A stretch of 64,000 bases of DNA from an uncultured Cryomorphaceae bacterium. Lineage in GTDB: Bacteria > Bacteroidota > Bacteroidia > Flavobacteriales > Schleiferiaceae. The position numbers were made by a program, and so were the translations under genes. Location of the stretch: contig CAKZJV010000007.1 in assembly GCA_937120475.1 (NCBI GenBank), forward strand, positions 186,001 through 250,000. Reading direction: 5' to 3'. Below, one piece after another: positions 50,124 through 58,486 of this stretch. Each line of letters starts with the position of its first letter. The stretch's first letter is position 1. A model generated the notes under the pieces. The model worked only from the letters and a program-made list of their open reading frames with translations. It did not search any database and was not told where the DNA came from.

Positions 50124-51764
50124 CTATCCGTTCATACTCACCAGGAACTCGGCATTGTCCTGCGTACGGCTCATACGGTCGTGCAGGAATTCCATCGCTT
50201 CAACGGAGTTCATATCGGCCAGGTGACGTCTTAATATCCACATACGTTGCAGAACGTCCTTATCCAGCAGCATATCTTCCTTACGTGTACCGGAGGCCAT
50301 AAGGTCAATAGCCGGCCAGATTCTGCGGTTGGCAATCTTGCGGTCCAGTTGCATTTCCATGTTACCGGTACCCTTGAATTCTTCAAAAATCACCTCGTCC
50401 ATTTTAGAGCCGGTATCAATAAGAGCGGTGGCCAAAATAGTTAGTGAACCCCCGTTTTCAATGTTACGGGCCGCTCCGAAAAAGCGCTTGGGCTTGTGCA
50501 GGGCGTTGGCATCCACACCACCGGAAAGTACTTTACCGGAAGCCGGGGAAACCGTGTTGTAGGCCCGGGCCAGGCGGGTAATACTATCCAAAAGTATGAT
50601 TACATCGTGGCCACATTCGGTAAGGCGTTTGGCCTTTTCCAGTACAATGTTGGCCACTTTTACGTGACGGTCGGCCGGCTCATCAAAGGTGGAAGCTACC
50701 ACTTCCGCATTTACGCTGCGTTGCATATCGGTTACCTCCTCCGGGCGTTCATCAATCAAAAGGATGATCATATACGCCTCCGGGTGGTTGGCCGCAATGG
50801 CATTGGCTACTTCCTTCAATAAGGTGGTTTTACCGGTTTTGGGCTGAGCCACAATAAGGCCCCGCTGACCCTTGCCGATGGGCGAGAAGAGGTCGATAAT
50901 CCGGGTGCTGAGTGTGGAGCGTTTATCGGTAATGTTGAATTTTTCCTGCGGAAAGAGTGGGGTCAGGTGCTCGAAAGCTACCCGGTCACGAATCCAATCC
51001 GGTTCACGGCCATTGATCTTTTCCACTTTTACCAGGGGGAAATACTTTTCGCCCTCTTTGGGTGGGCGGATTTGCCCGCGTACGTTATCTCCCGTTTTTA
51101 AGCCGAAGAGTTTAATCTGGGACTGGCTCAGGTAAATATCATCGGGTGAATTCAGGTAGTTGTAATCGCTGGAACGCAGGAAGCCGTAGCCATCGGGCAT
51201 AATTTCCAAAACGCCTTCACTGGTAATAATTCCATCAAATTCATACTCCCGGTTCTTTTGGCTTTGACGATTGCCGTGATTGGGATTTTGACTTTTTTGA
51301 GAATCGCCTGAATTCGTATTCTGATTACCCTGATTGTTACCCTGGTTACCTGAATTCCGGCTGTGTTGACGGTTTTGCTGCCCTCCCGGTTTTTTGCGGT
51401 TTTGCTCGTGGCGGTCACCGGATGAATCTTTGTCTTTTGAAGGGTTGTTGGATGATTCGTTCCTGGAATTTGTTTCGCCCTCCGGTTTGGAATCCCTGGG
51501 TTTTTGCGGCCTGCGTTGGCGGGGATTATCGTTTTGCGATTTATTTCGCGTATCGTTATTTTCCTGGCTTTTAGGAGCTTCTGTTTCTTTTCCGGTGTTT
51601 TCTGAAACGGTCTTTACCGAGTCAGGGTTAGCCGCCTGGTGATCCAATATTTTATAAACCAACTCCTGTTTTTTAAGGGTCTTGAATTTTGGAACATTGG
51701 CCTTTTCAGCTACCTCCTTAAGTTCGGGAAGCTTCATGGCTTTCAATTGATTGATGTCGTACAT
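50124..51764 (-). CDS. rho: transcription termination factor Rho with long disordered insert
   Basis: Hexameric RNA helicase ending transcripts. Residues 1-45 are the Rho N-terminal helical domain ([20 protein letters not shown]). Residues about 48-172 are a low-complexity N/Q/S/K/R/G insert. Then the cold-shock-like RNA-binding domain ([34 protein letters not shown]) and the ATPase with Walker [27 protein letters not shown] (Walker B) and Q-loop/R-loop blocks ([21 protein letters not shown]). Length 546. Bacteroides Rho with a comparable insert forms condensates in vivo. Monocistronic. Confidence 0.97.
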   Translation of the reverse strand: MYDINQLKAMKLPELKEVAEKANVPKFKTLKKQELVYKILDHQAANPDSVKTVSENTGKETEAPKSQENNDTRNKSQNDNPRQRRPQKPRDSKPEGETNSRNESSNNPSKDKDSSGDRHEQNRKKPGGQQNRQHSRNSGNQGNNQGNQNTNSGDSQKSQNPNHGNRQSQKNREYEFDGIITSEGVLEIMPDGYGFLRSSDYNYLNSPDDIYLSQSQIKLFGLKTGDNVRGQIRPPKEGEKYFPLVKVEKINGREPDWIRDRVAFEHLTPLFPQEKFNITDKRSTLSTRIIDLFSPIGKGQRGLIVAQPKTGKTTLLKEVANAIAANHPEAYMIILLIDERPEEVTDMQRSVNAEVVASTFDEPADRHVKVANIVLEKAKRLTECGHDVIILLDSITRLARAYNTVSPASGKVLSGGVDANALHKPKRFFGAARNIENGGSLTILATALIDTGSKMDEVIFEEFKGTGNMEMQLDRKIANRRIWPAIDLMASGTRKEDMLLDKDVLQRMWILRRHLADMNSVEAMEFLHDRMSRTQDNAEFLVSMNG

Positions 51765-51960
51765 CGATGTAATCGTATTAAAAAAGATTATTGAGAACTA
51801 GGGTTTATTCGAGAAGGGTAAAATGCAGTGCTTAAACAATTACTTCCTGAATGAGTAAGAAGTGTGTTACAGAAATAACATGACAATAATACGAATTATT
51901 CAAGAATCCGAATAGTATTCGATGAAAATTTATCAATTTTGACCCAAAGTAATCCAAGAA

Positions 51961-52365
51961 ATGATCCAGCGCATACAGTCCATATATTTGTTCATAGCTG
52001 CCCTGCTTTCAGCGGGAGTAATTTTTGCTGTACCTCTTTTTCAAGTGCCCGAACAGCCTATCTACGTTTTGCAGTTTCCGGTATTTTTTGCCATGTTCCT
52101 GTTATCAGCCCTGGTTTCGCTCTACAGTATTTTTCGCTATAAAAACCGTCAGCAACAGGTGGTTTCGGGGAGGATCAACGTAATTCTCAATTTCGTTTTA
52201 TTCGGGTTGATTTTATACCATTACTTCGGTAGTATGGATACGGAAACCAGCCACTTAGCCTTTGGGTCCTTCATTCCCATCCTGGCTGTGGTATTTATCA
52301 CCCTGGCCAACCGGGCCATCATGCGCGATGAAGCATTGGTAAGGGCGGCCGACCGTTTGCGTTAG
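51961..52365 (+). CDS. DUF4293 family membrane protein
   Basis: Inner-membrane protein of unknown function, 134 residues and four hydrophobic helices. The N-terminus MIQRIQSIYLFIAALLSAG and the end LANRAIMRDEALVRAADRLR are diagnostic for DUF4293, a Bacteroidota family. The loop between helices 2 and 3 is short and basic (RYKNRQQQ). It sits beside rho, a common arrangement in the phylum, and its TAG stop overlaps the stop of the convergent phosphodiesterase gene. Confidence 0.93.
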   Translation: MIQRIQSIYLFIAALLSAGVIFAVPLFQVPEQPIYVLQFPVFFAMFLLSALVSLYSIFRYKNRQQQVVSGRINVILNFVLFGLILYHYFGSMDTETSHLAFGSFIPILAVVFITLANRAIMRDEALVRAADRLR

Positions 52366-52853
52366 CGCGGCAGTTCCACTACTTCCAGGTCTTTTACCCG
52401 GCCACGGTCAATATTAAATCGCAGCATGGTGCGAACTTTATGAAAACCGTGTTTACCAATGGCTCCCGGATTCATGTGTAAAAAACCCAGTTTTTTGTCG
52501 TTCATTACTTTAAGGATGTGGCTATGCCCGCAAATGAAAAGACCGGGCGGATTTTCAAAAATTTCCGGCTTTACGTGAAAAGAATAACGGCTGGGATAAC
52601 CCCCGATATGGGTAATCCATACGTCCAGGCCCCCGGCTGTAAAGCGTTGATGTTTGGGCCACTGGGTGCGAATACCCTGATCATCGATATTGCCGTAAAC
52701 GGCCTTTACCGGGGCTACGGCTTTTAAGCTATCGGTAACCGCAAGGCTGCCGATGTCTCCGGCATGCCATATTTCATCGCTCCCCTCACAGAGTTTCAGT
52801 ATTCGGTCTTCCATGAAGGAATGCGTATCACTTAATAAGGAAATCCTAATCAA
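52362..52853 (-). CDS. YfcE/MJ0936-type metallophosphoesterase
   Basis: Calcineurin-fold phosphodiesterase of 163 residues. All metal-site motifs are present: LLSDTHSF, IWHAGDIGS, VYGNIDDQ (GN[HD] variant) and ICGHSHILKV, with LHMNPGA near the C-terminus. YfcE cleaves phosphodiesters such as bis-pNPP; physiological substrates are unclear. Its 5' region lies antisense to the open frame upstream of truA, and its promoter probably overlaps that of truA. The stop overlaps the DUF4293 stop (TTAG). Confidence 0.94.
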   Translation of the reverse strand: MIRISLLSDTHSFMEDRILKLCEGSDEIWHAGDIGSLAVTDSLKAVAPVKAVYGNIDDQGIRTQWPKHQRFTAGGLDVWITHIGGYPSRYSFHVKPEIFENPPGLFICGHSHILKVMNDKKLGFLHMNPGAIGKHGFHKVRTMLRFNIDRGRVKDLEVVELPR

Positions 52854-52871
52854 GGGTGAGGGGCTTTCAGT

Positions 52872-52879
52872 TACCTTTG
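52872..52879 (+). promoter_or_regulatory. -7 element for truA
   Basis: TACCTTTG, about 29 bases before the TTG start of truA at 52909. It supports the short start rather than the longer frame that overlaps the phosphodiesterase gene. Confidence 0.55.
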
Positions 52880-52908
52880 CGGCAAGTTTAGTAATAATCT
52901 CCTCGCTT

Positions 52909-53655
52909 TTGCGCTATTTCATGCAACTTTCTTATTTCGGTAAGCCTTTTCACGGATGGCAGGTTCAACCCAATGCCGTAAGTGTACAGGAAAAGCTAAA
53001 CCAAAGTGCTTCTACTATTTTGGCCCGGGAGATTTACTGTGTAGGAGCCGGGCGCACAGATACGGGAGTACACGCGCGTGAAATGTGGGCCCATTTCGAT
53101 TGCGATTCTGAATTGCCCGCTGATTTTCAACACCGCCTTAACAGCTTGTTGGGCCCTGATATTGCCGTGCATAAAATAAAGCCAGTGACTACTGACGCCC
53201 ACAGTCGTTTTGACGCCTTGAGCCGAACGTATGAATACCACTTCATTTTTAAGAAGGACCCTTTTTTAAAGGATTATGCATGGCTGGTATATCCACAGCC
53301 CGATCTGGAAAAAATGCGGAAAGCCGCTTCTTCGCTTTTTAGTTTTACCGACTTTAGTTCTTTTTCACGCAGTAAAACTCAAACCAAAACCAACAACTGC
53401 AAGATTCAAGCGGTAGATTGGCAGGAAAAAGATCAAAAGTTGATCTTTACCATTAAGGCCGACCGTTTTTTGCGCAATATGGTGCGGGCTATAGTAGGTA
53501 CCCTGGTGGAAGTAGGGCAGGGCAAAAAGGCGATTGATGATTTTGCCGCTATAATTGCGGCCAAAGACCGTAGGCGGGCGGGTGAATCGGCACCGGCTCA
53601 CGGCTTATATTTAACCCAAGTAGAATACCCAAAGGAGATTTTTAATGGCAGATAG
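52909..53655 (+). CDS. truA: tRNA pseudouridine synthase A
   Basis: Isomerises U38-40 in tRNA anticodon stems. The start is taken as TTG at 52909, which gives (M)RYFMQLSYFGKPFHGWQVQP, the standard TruA N-terminus; ATG at 52921 would remove part of the first strand. Catalytic Asp51 lies in GAGRTDTGVHA. Later blocks are DALSRTYEYHF, FSSFSRSKT and FLRNMVRAIVGTLVEVG. Length 248. Its last 11 bases overlap the ABC exporter gene, so the two are co-transcribed. Confidence 0.95.
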   Translation: MRYFMQLSYFGKPFHGWQVQPNAVSVQEKLNQSASTILAREIYCVGAGRTDTGVHAREMWAHFDCDSELPADFQHRLNSLLGPDIAVHKIKPVTTDAHSRFDALSRTYEYHFIFKKDPFLKDYAWLVYPQPDLEKMRKAASSLFSFTDFSSFSRSKTQTKTNNCKIQAVDWQEKDQKLIFTIKADRFLRNMVRAIVGTLVEVGQGKKAIDDFAAIIAAKDRRRAGESAPAHGLYLTQVEYPKEIFNGR

Positions 53656-55420
53656 TGTAAGTGGTAAAGCGTTTGACCTGGGCTTGTTACGCAAGATCAT
53701 GCGGTATGTAGCCCCTTACCGCTGGATATTTTATACGGCCCTTTTCTTAACCATGGTGCTGTCAGCACTCAGCACGGCCCGCCCACTTTTGATCCAGTAT
53801 GTGATTGATAATTTTGTGATTGAACCAAACCCGGAAGGCCTGCTCAATTACACCCTTTTACTATTGGGGCTCCTGCTTTTGGAGTCGTTGGTGCAATTTC
53901 TTTTTACGTACGGAGCCAATCATTTAGGGCAAAACATTATTCGCGACCTGAGGGTGCAACTGTACGAGCATATCCTTTCCTTTAAGTTGCGTTATTTCGA
54001 TAATACACCGATCGGCACCCTGGTTACGCGGGCCGTTTCGGATATAGAGACCATTGCCAATATTTTTGCAGAAGGCATACTGGTGATTTACGGAGACCTG
54101 TTCAAAATTGTAGTGATGGTAGGGGCTATGTTCTACTTTTTTGATTATCGCCTGGTACTGGTATCCCTTTCGGTAATACCGATCCTGTTTTACGCCACCC
54201 GTTTGTTCCAGATCAAAATTAAATCAGCATTCCAGGATGTGCGTACCCAGGTAGCCGCTTTGAATGCTTTTGTACAGGAACACCTCACGGGAATGAACAT
54301 CGTACAGATATTTAATCGTGAAGAAGCGGAAATGGAAAAATTCCGCGAGATCAATGAAAAGCACAAACAAGCCAACGTTCGTTCCATTTGGTATTTCTCC
54401 ATCTTTTTACCGGTTATTGAAATCATGAGTGCCATTTCCATTGGCCTCGCGGTTTGGTTCGGGGGCTTGCAGGCCGCCACAGGGGGCTTTGTAACCTTAG
54501 GTGACCTTACCGCCCTTATTATTTTCATCAATATGCTATTCCGGCCGCTGCGTCAGTTGGCCGACCGCTTCAATACCCTGCAAATGGGTATGGTGGCCAG
54601 TGAACGGGTATTCCGGATTTTGGATACCAAAGAGCATATTGACGATAAGGGAACCGATGAACTGCAAGATGTAAAGGGAGAGATTGAGTTCAGAAATGTA
54701 AAGTTCGGGTACAAGGAAGACGATCTTATTCTCAAAGGAATATCCTTTAAGGTAGAGCCCGGCCAAACCCTGGCCATTGTTGGAGCAACCGGAGCCGGAA
54801 AGTCCACCATAATAAATCTGTTAAGCCGCTTTTATGAAATATGGGATGGTGAAATATTGGTGGATGGCCAGAACATCAGGAAGCTCTCGCTTTCATCATT
54901 ACGTGAAAACCTGGCGGTAGTGCTACAGGATGTTTTCCTTTTTTCCGATTCGGTTTACAACAACATAACCCTCAATAAAGATATTCCGCTGGAAGCCGTA
55001 CAGGATGCAGCCGCCTTTATCGGGGTAGATGATTTTATTGAAAGCCTGCCCGAGCAATACGATTACAACGTGCGGGAGCGGGGCAATATGCTGTCGGTGG
55101 GGCAGCGTCAGTTATTAGCTTTCCTCCGGGCCTACGTATCCGATCCATCGGTTTTGATATTGGATGAGGCCACCAGTTCCATCGATACCCAAAGTGAAGC
55201 CCTTATTCAAAAGGCCATCGATAAAATTACCGAAGGGCGAACGTCCATAGTGATTGCCCACCGCCTGGCCACCATTCAAAAAGCCGATAAAATACTGGTG
55301 ATGGACAAAGGCCAGGTAGTGGAAGAGGGTACCCATACCGAGTTGTTGGCGATGGACGGTTATTACACTCGGTTGTACGAAATGCAGTTTAAGGCACAAG
55401 AGCAAGCCACCGATTACTGA
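53645..55420 (+). CDS. ABC exporter, fused permease and ATPase
   Basis: Inner-membrane half-transporter that works as a dimer. Residues 1-320 form the six-helix ABC membrane domain (WIFYTALFLTMVLSALSTAR, FTYGANHLGQNIIRDLRVQL, NTPIGTLVTRAVSDIETI). The ATPase domain has Walker A GATGAGKST, Q-loop VVLQDVFLFSDSV, signature LSVGQRQ (a common variant of LSGGQ) and Walker B VLILDEATSS with the H-loop AHRLAT. Length 591, MsbA/MdlB-like. Substrate unknown; could be lipid or drug. It overlaps truA. Confidence 0.94.
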   Translation: MADSVSGKAFDLGLLRKIMRYVAPYRWIFYTALFLTMVLSALSTARPLLIQYVIDNFVIEPNPEGLLNYTLLLLGLLLLESLVQFLFTYGANHLGQNIIRDLRVQLYEHILSFKLRYFDNTPIGTLVTRAVSDIETIANIFAEGILVIYGDLFKIVVMVGAMFYFFDYRLVLVSLSVIPILFYATRLFQIKIKSAFQDVRTQVAALNAFVQEHLTGMNIVQIFNREEAEMEKFREINEKHKQANVRSIWYFSIFLPVIEIMSAISIGLAVWFGGLQAATGGFVTLGDLTALIIFINMLFRPLRQLADRFNTLQMGMVASERVFRILDTKEHIDDKGTDELQDVKGEIEFRNVKFGYKEDDLILKGISFKVEPGQTLAIVGATGAGKSTIINLLSRFYEIWDGEILVDGQNIRKLSLSSLRENLAVVLQDVFLFSDSVYNNITLNKDIPLEAVQDAAAFIGVDDFIESLPEQYDYNVRERGNMLSVGQRQLLAFLRAYVSDPSVLILDEATSSIDTQSEALIQKAIDKITEGRTSIVIAHRLATIQKADKILVMDKGQVVEEGTHTELLAMDGYYTRLYEMQFKAQEQATDY

Positions 55421-55436
55421 TTTGTAAAAAACAAAC

Positions 55437-55467
55437 TTGTTTATAATATAAACTAAATGTATCTTTG
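55437..55467 (+). promoter_or_regulatory. promoter of the 55.5 kb membrane protein/regulator pair
   Basis: TTG (55437-55439), 20-base AT-rich spacer, TATCTTTG (55460-55467), then 17 bases to the ATG at 55485. The best complete promoter in the window. Confidence 0.7.
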
Positions 55468-55484
55468 ATTCAAATTCAAGGATA

Positions 55485-56084
55485 ATGGACAATTCAATCA
55501 ACGAAAAAGAAAGTCTGGAGATCATCCGTACGATGATCCATAAAGCTCAAACCAATATGAGTGAGGGTAGTATTTTTTACCTTATTTGGGGTTGGGCGGT
55601 GTTGCTGGCCATTATAGCGCAGTATGCACTGTTGGAATGGTCTGGTACGGAATACCACTGGGTTGCCTGGCCGGTGTTAATGTCGCTGGCCGGTATTGTA
55701 AGTGCTATTGTAGGTCGTAAAAGGGCCAGTCGCCAGAAATACGTCACTTTTGTGGATAATACCATGGCCTTTTTGTGGGGTGGTTTTGTAATATTCCTCT
55801 TTGCGATTCTTTTTTTGAGTCCCACCATCGGTTGGGCAAACAGTTACCTGCTTGTTATCGGTTTGTATGGGCTGGGTACCTTCGTTTCGGGTGGTGTACT
55901 GCGCTTCAGGCCATTGATAATAGGAGGTGTAATCAGCCTGGGACTTTGTTTTACCGGTATTTTACTGCGAAATTCAATTACCGAGTTTACCCAGGTTTTA
56001 ATCCTGTTGGCCATCAGTATTGTATGCAGCTACCTGGTACCCGGTTATATGTTACGGGCCCAAAAAAATAAGCATGCTTCCTGA
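55485..56084 (+). CDS. five- or six-span membrane protein
   Basis: Function unknown. A 199-residue inner-membrane protein with a short charged N-terminus (INEKESLEIIRTMIHKAQTN), then paired hydrophobic helices (YLIWGWAVLLAIIAQYALL; MAFLWGGFVIFLFAILFL; LIIGGVISLGLCFTGILL; VLILLAISIVCSYLVPGYML). This layout is typical of membrane proteins encoded with a small winged-helix regulator in Bacteroidota. Its end overlaps the regulator start by 11 bases, so the two are translated together. Confidence 0.8.
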   Translation: MDNSINEKESLEIIRTMIHKAQTNMSEGSIFYLIWGWAVLLAIIAQYALLEWSGTEYHWVAWPVLMSLAGIVSAIVGRKRASRQKYVTFVDNTMAFLWGGFVIFLFAILFLSPTIGWANSYLLVIGLYGLGTFVSGGVLRFRPLIIGGVISLGLCFTGILLRNSITEFTQVLILLAISIVCSYLVPGYMLRAQKNKHAS

Positions 56085-56367
56085 ATTAGATCCCCTTTTA
56101 CATTCGCAACTTCGCCTGCAGATCGTTTCACTGCTGGTAGGGGTGGAGTCTGCTGAGTTTAATTTTATACTGGAACAAACCGCTGCAACGCGCGGTAATA
56201 TTTCGGTGCAATTGAAAAAGCTTTCGGAAGCCGGTTACATCAAGGTTTCCAAGTCTTTCGGAAAAAGTTATCCCGTAACCACCTGCCGCATTACCGAGAA
56301 GGGTTTAAAGGCTTTTGATCAATACGTGGAAAGCATTTCCAGCTACCTCGACCGCAGGAAGGATTAG
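56074..56367 (+). CDS. small winged-helix transcriptional regulator
   Basis: DNA-binding protein of 97 residues of the MarR/ArsR-like winged-helix type used for transcription control. The start is taken as ATG at 56074 (MLPELDPLLHSQLRLQIVSLL). The helix-turn-helix is FNFILEQTAATRGNISVQLKKLSEAGYI and the wing KVSKSFGKSYPVTTCRITEKG. A C-terminal helix would dimerise. No sensor domain is present. It is coupled to the membrane protein before it, which it may sense or regulate. A terminator follows 70 bases downstream. Confidence 0.9.
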   Translation: MLPELDPLLHSQLRLQIVSLLVGVESAEFNFILEQTAATRGNISVQLKKLSEAGYIKVSKSFGKSYPVTTCRITEKGLKAFDQYVESISSYLDRRKD

Positions 56368-56437
56368 CTTTAATTTCTGGGATTGTAAACAAGAAGGTGT
56401 ATCTTGCGTTAACCATTTAGAACTTCGGAAGTGGATT

Positions 56438-56470
56438 CCCTGCCCATTTTTTGGGTGGGGTTTCTTTTTT
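56438..56470 (+). terminator. Rho-independent terminator
   Basis: 9-bp stem CCCTGCCCA (56438-56446) with TGGGTGGGG (56452-56460), two G-T pairs, 5-base loop, then TTTCTTTTTT. It ends the membrane protein/regulator transcript, ten bases before the stop of the convergent gene. Confidence 0.8.
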
Positions 56471-56479
56471 GTACCCTTT

Positions 56480-57136
56480 CTAATCCGGCTTCAGCTTTTC
56501 TTTCTCTTCGCTTTGCTGAATTAATTTCAACACCTCCTCGGAAGACATGTATAGCGAATCGATTTTTTGACGGTAAGCTTCCGGTAAAGAAGATTGCTTC
56601 AGTATGTATTCCTTGGTGGCAATAATACACTCTCCAAAACCATGTTCTATAGCGTAAAGGTCGGCTGTACGTTCGGCTTGCTTTACAAATTCCGGACTCA
56701 AGGCGTATCGTAAGCCAAAAAAAATCAGGTTCAGGCTACTGCGATGACTATAGTCCACAATATGCCCCAATTCATGACTCAGCCAGCCTTTGAGCACCTG
56801 TGGCGGCAAATTCTGCAGGGGTATTTTCTTATCGTCAAGAATCATAGCGGGCAACATCTGTATGGTATAGCTCCGAAACCTCCGGTCGTTGAGCAGCGAG
56901 AAAAAATCAGGCCGGGCCTGCATAAAAACGTTGTAAATCCTTTTATCGAAAACGAAGCGAATGCGGGTATCTTTTAACTCAGGATATTGGCTGAGTGTTT
57001 CCAGCACTATACCCTTTATAGACTCCGGAATTTCCTTGTTCTTGGCATAATCTGATGTATCCACACTCTGGGCCTTCATACCCGGGCATAAAGCCAGTAA
57101 AAGACTCAGAAGGGTGATATACCAGCGAAAATTCAT
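56480..57136 (-). CDS. secreted HELGH-motif protein
   Basis: Exported protein of 218 residues with signal peptide MNFRWYITLLSLLLALCPGMKAQ. The mature chain contains a zinc-peptidase-like HELGH (SHELGHIVDYSHRS) followed about 36 residues later by AERTADLYAIEHGFGE, which could supply the third zinc ligand, as in M48-like and other gluzincin families. There are no other domains. Activity is likely but the family is uncertain. It ends three bases from the alpha-oxoamine synthase start and is probably co-transcribed with it (gap 57137-57138). Confidence 0.8.
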   Translation of the reverse strand: MNFRWYITLLSLLLALCPGMKAQSVDTSDYAKNKEIPESIKGIVLETLSQYPELKDTRIRFVFDKRIYNVFMQARPDFFSLLNDRRFRSYTIQMLPAMILDDKKIPLQNLPPQVLKGWLSHELGHIVDYSHRSSLNLIFFGLRYALSPEFVKQAERTADLYAIEHGFGECIIATKEYILKQSSLPEAYRQKIDSLYMSSEEVLKLIQQSEEKEKLKPD

Positions 57137-57138
57137 AC

Positions 57139-58371
57139 TCAGGCCGGGGCAGCTTCCTTATACAGACCTTCCTTTAGCTTGGAGTGGATAGCCGTAAAGG
57201 CTTCAATGGTTTCGTCAATATCCTGGGCCGTATGCACTGCGGAGGGAATCATTCGCAGCATTATCACACCCTTGGGCACTACGGGATACACTACCAGCGA
57301 ACAGAAGATACCGTAGTTTTCACGCAAATCACGGTTCATTCGTAAGGCCTCATCTAATTCGCCACTCAGGTAAACCGGGGTTACAGGCGACTCGGTATTC
57401 CCCAGGTTAAAACCCCGTTCGCGTAGGCCCGTTTGGAGCCTTTTTACATTTTCCCAGAGGTTAGCGCGGTGGCTATGGTCATTTCTAAGCATATTGAGGC
57501 GAACCAAACCACCTTCAACCATAGGCATGGGTAAAGCCTTGGCAAATATTTGGGAGCGCATGGTGTAGCGCAGGTAATCAATAATGCTCTTATCACCACT
57601 TACAAAGGCACCGATACCGGCCATGGATTTGGCAAAAGTGCTCAGGTATAGGTCCACCTCATCCTGCAGGCCAAAGTGCTCACCGGTACCTGCACCGGTT
57701 TTACCCATTACACCAAAGCCGTGGGCGTCATCAATAAATAAACGGAAGTTGTATTTGGATTTGAGCTTAACAATTTCATCCAGTTTACCCAGGTCGCCCG
57801 ACATCCCGAAAACACCTTCCGTAATTACCAGTATTCCACCGTTCGATTGTTTGGCCACCTGCTCGGCACGGATCAATTGTTTCTCGAGGTTTTCAATATC
57901 GTTATGCGGATAAACAAAACGTTTACCCATGTGCAGGCGAACACCGTCAACTATGCACGCATGCGACTCGGAATCATACACGATCACATCATTGCGATCC
58001 ACCATACTGTCGATCAACGAAACCACGCCCTGATAGCCGTAATTTAAAAGGTAAGTATCTTCCTTATTTACAAATTCGGAAAGGCTTCTTTCCAGCTCTT
58101 CGTGTTTATCGGTATGGCCGGTCAGCAATCGCGAACCCATCGGGTACGCCAGTCCCCACTCACGGGCAGCATCGGCATCCGCCTTACGTACTTCCGGGTG
58201 ATTTGCCAGCCCCAGGTAATTATTCACACTCCAAACAATTACTTCCTTACCCATAAACTGCATGCGGGGTGCAATGTCGCCTTCCAGCTTGGGGAAGATG
58301 TAGTAATTTTCAAATTCCTGGTGTTTCCCCAGAGGGGTATTCTTTAGTTGACGTTTGTCAAATAGATCCAT
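57139..58371 (-). CDS. alpha-oxoamine synthase (SPT/KBL/AONS superfamily)
   Basis: PLP-dependent enzyme that condenses an amino acid with an acyl-CoA or acyl-ACP, releasing CO2. Active-site residues: His137 (DSESHACIVDG), Asp214 and His217 in FIDDAHGFG, and PLP-Lys248 in LSTFAKSMAG. N-terminal blocks MDLFDKRQLKNTPLG and VWSVNNYLGLANHPEVR match a Bacteroidota-specific group. Length 410. In this phylum such genes serve sphingolipid (serine) or sulfonolipid (cysteate, CapA/SulA) synthesis, or, less likely, biotin or threonine breakdown. The sequence alone cannot separate serine from cysteate specificity. Confidence 0.9.
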   Translation of the reverse strand: MDLFDKRQLKNTPLGKHQEFENYYIFPKLEGDIAPRMQFMGKEVIVWSVNNYLGLANHPEVRKADADAAREWGLAYPMGSRLLTGHTDKHEELERSLSEFVNKEDTYLLNYGYQGVVSLIDSMVDRNDVIVYDSESHACIVDGVRLHMGKRFVYPHNDIENLEKQLIRAEQVAKQSNGGILVITEGVFGMSGDLGKLDEIVKLKSKYNFRLFIDDAHGFGVMGKTGAGTGEHFGLQDEVDLYLSTFAKSMAGIGAFVSGDKSIIDYLRYTMRSQIFAKALPMPMVEGGLVRLNMLRNDHSHRANLWENVKRLQTGLRERGFNLGNTESPVTPVYLSGELDEALRMNRDLRENYGIFCSLVVYPVVPKGVIMLRMIPSAVHTAQDIDETIEAFTAIHSKLKEGLYKEAAPA

Positions 58372-58486
58372 AAAAAAGGCTTAGCTTATAATACGCTTTA
58401 AGAGTTTCCCTTGTTTTAGAGGCCGCAATATAAGGCATATGCGAACCCTCTAAAAGTTGAAAGGGCAATTGTTGTTTTAACTTCGG

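Noticed and set aside
52753-52908. Upstream extension of truA
   Set aside because: The added 52 residues have no match to TruA, overlap the phosphodiesterase gene antisense and precede a promoter element at 52872.
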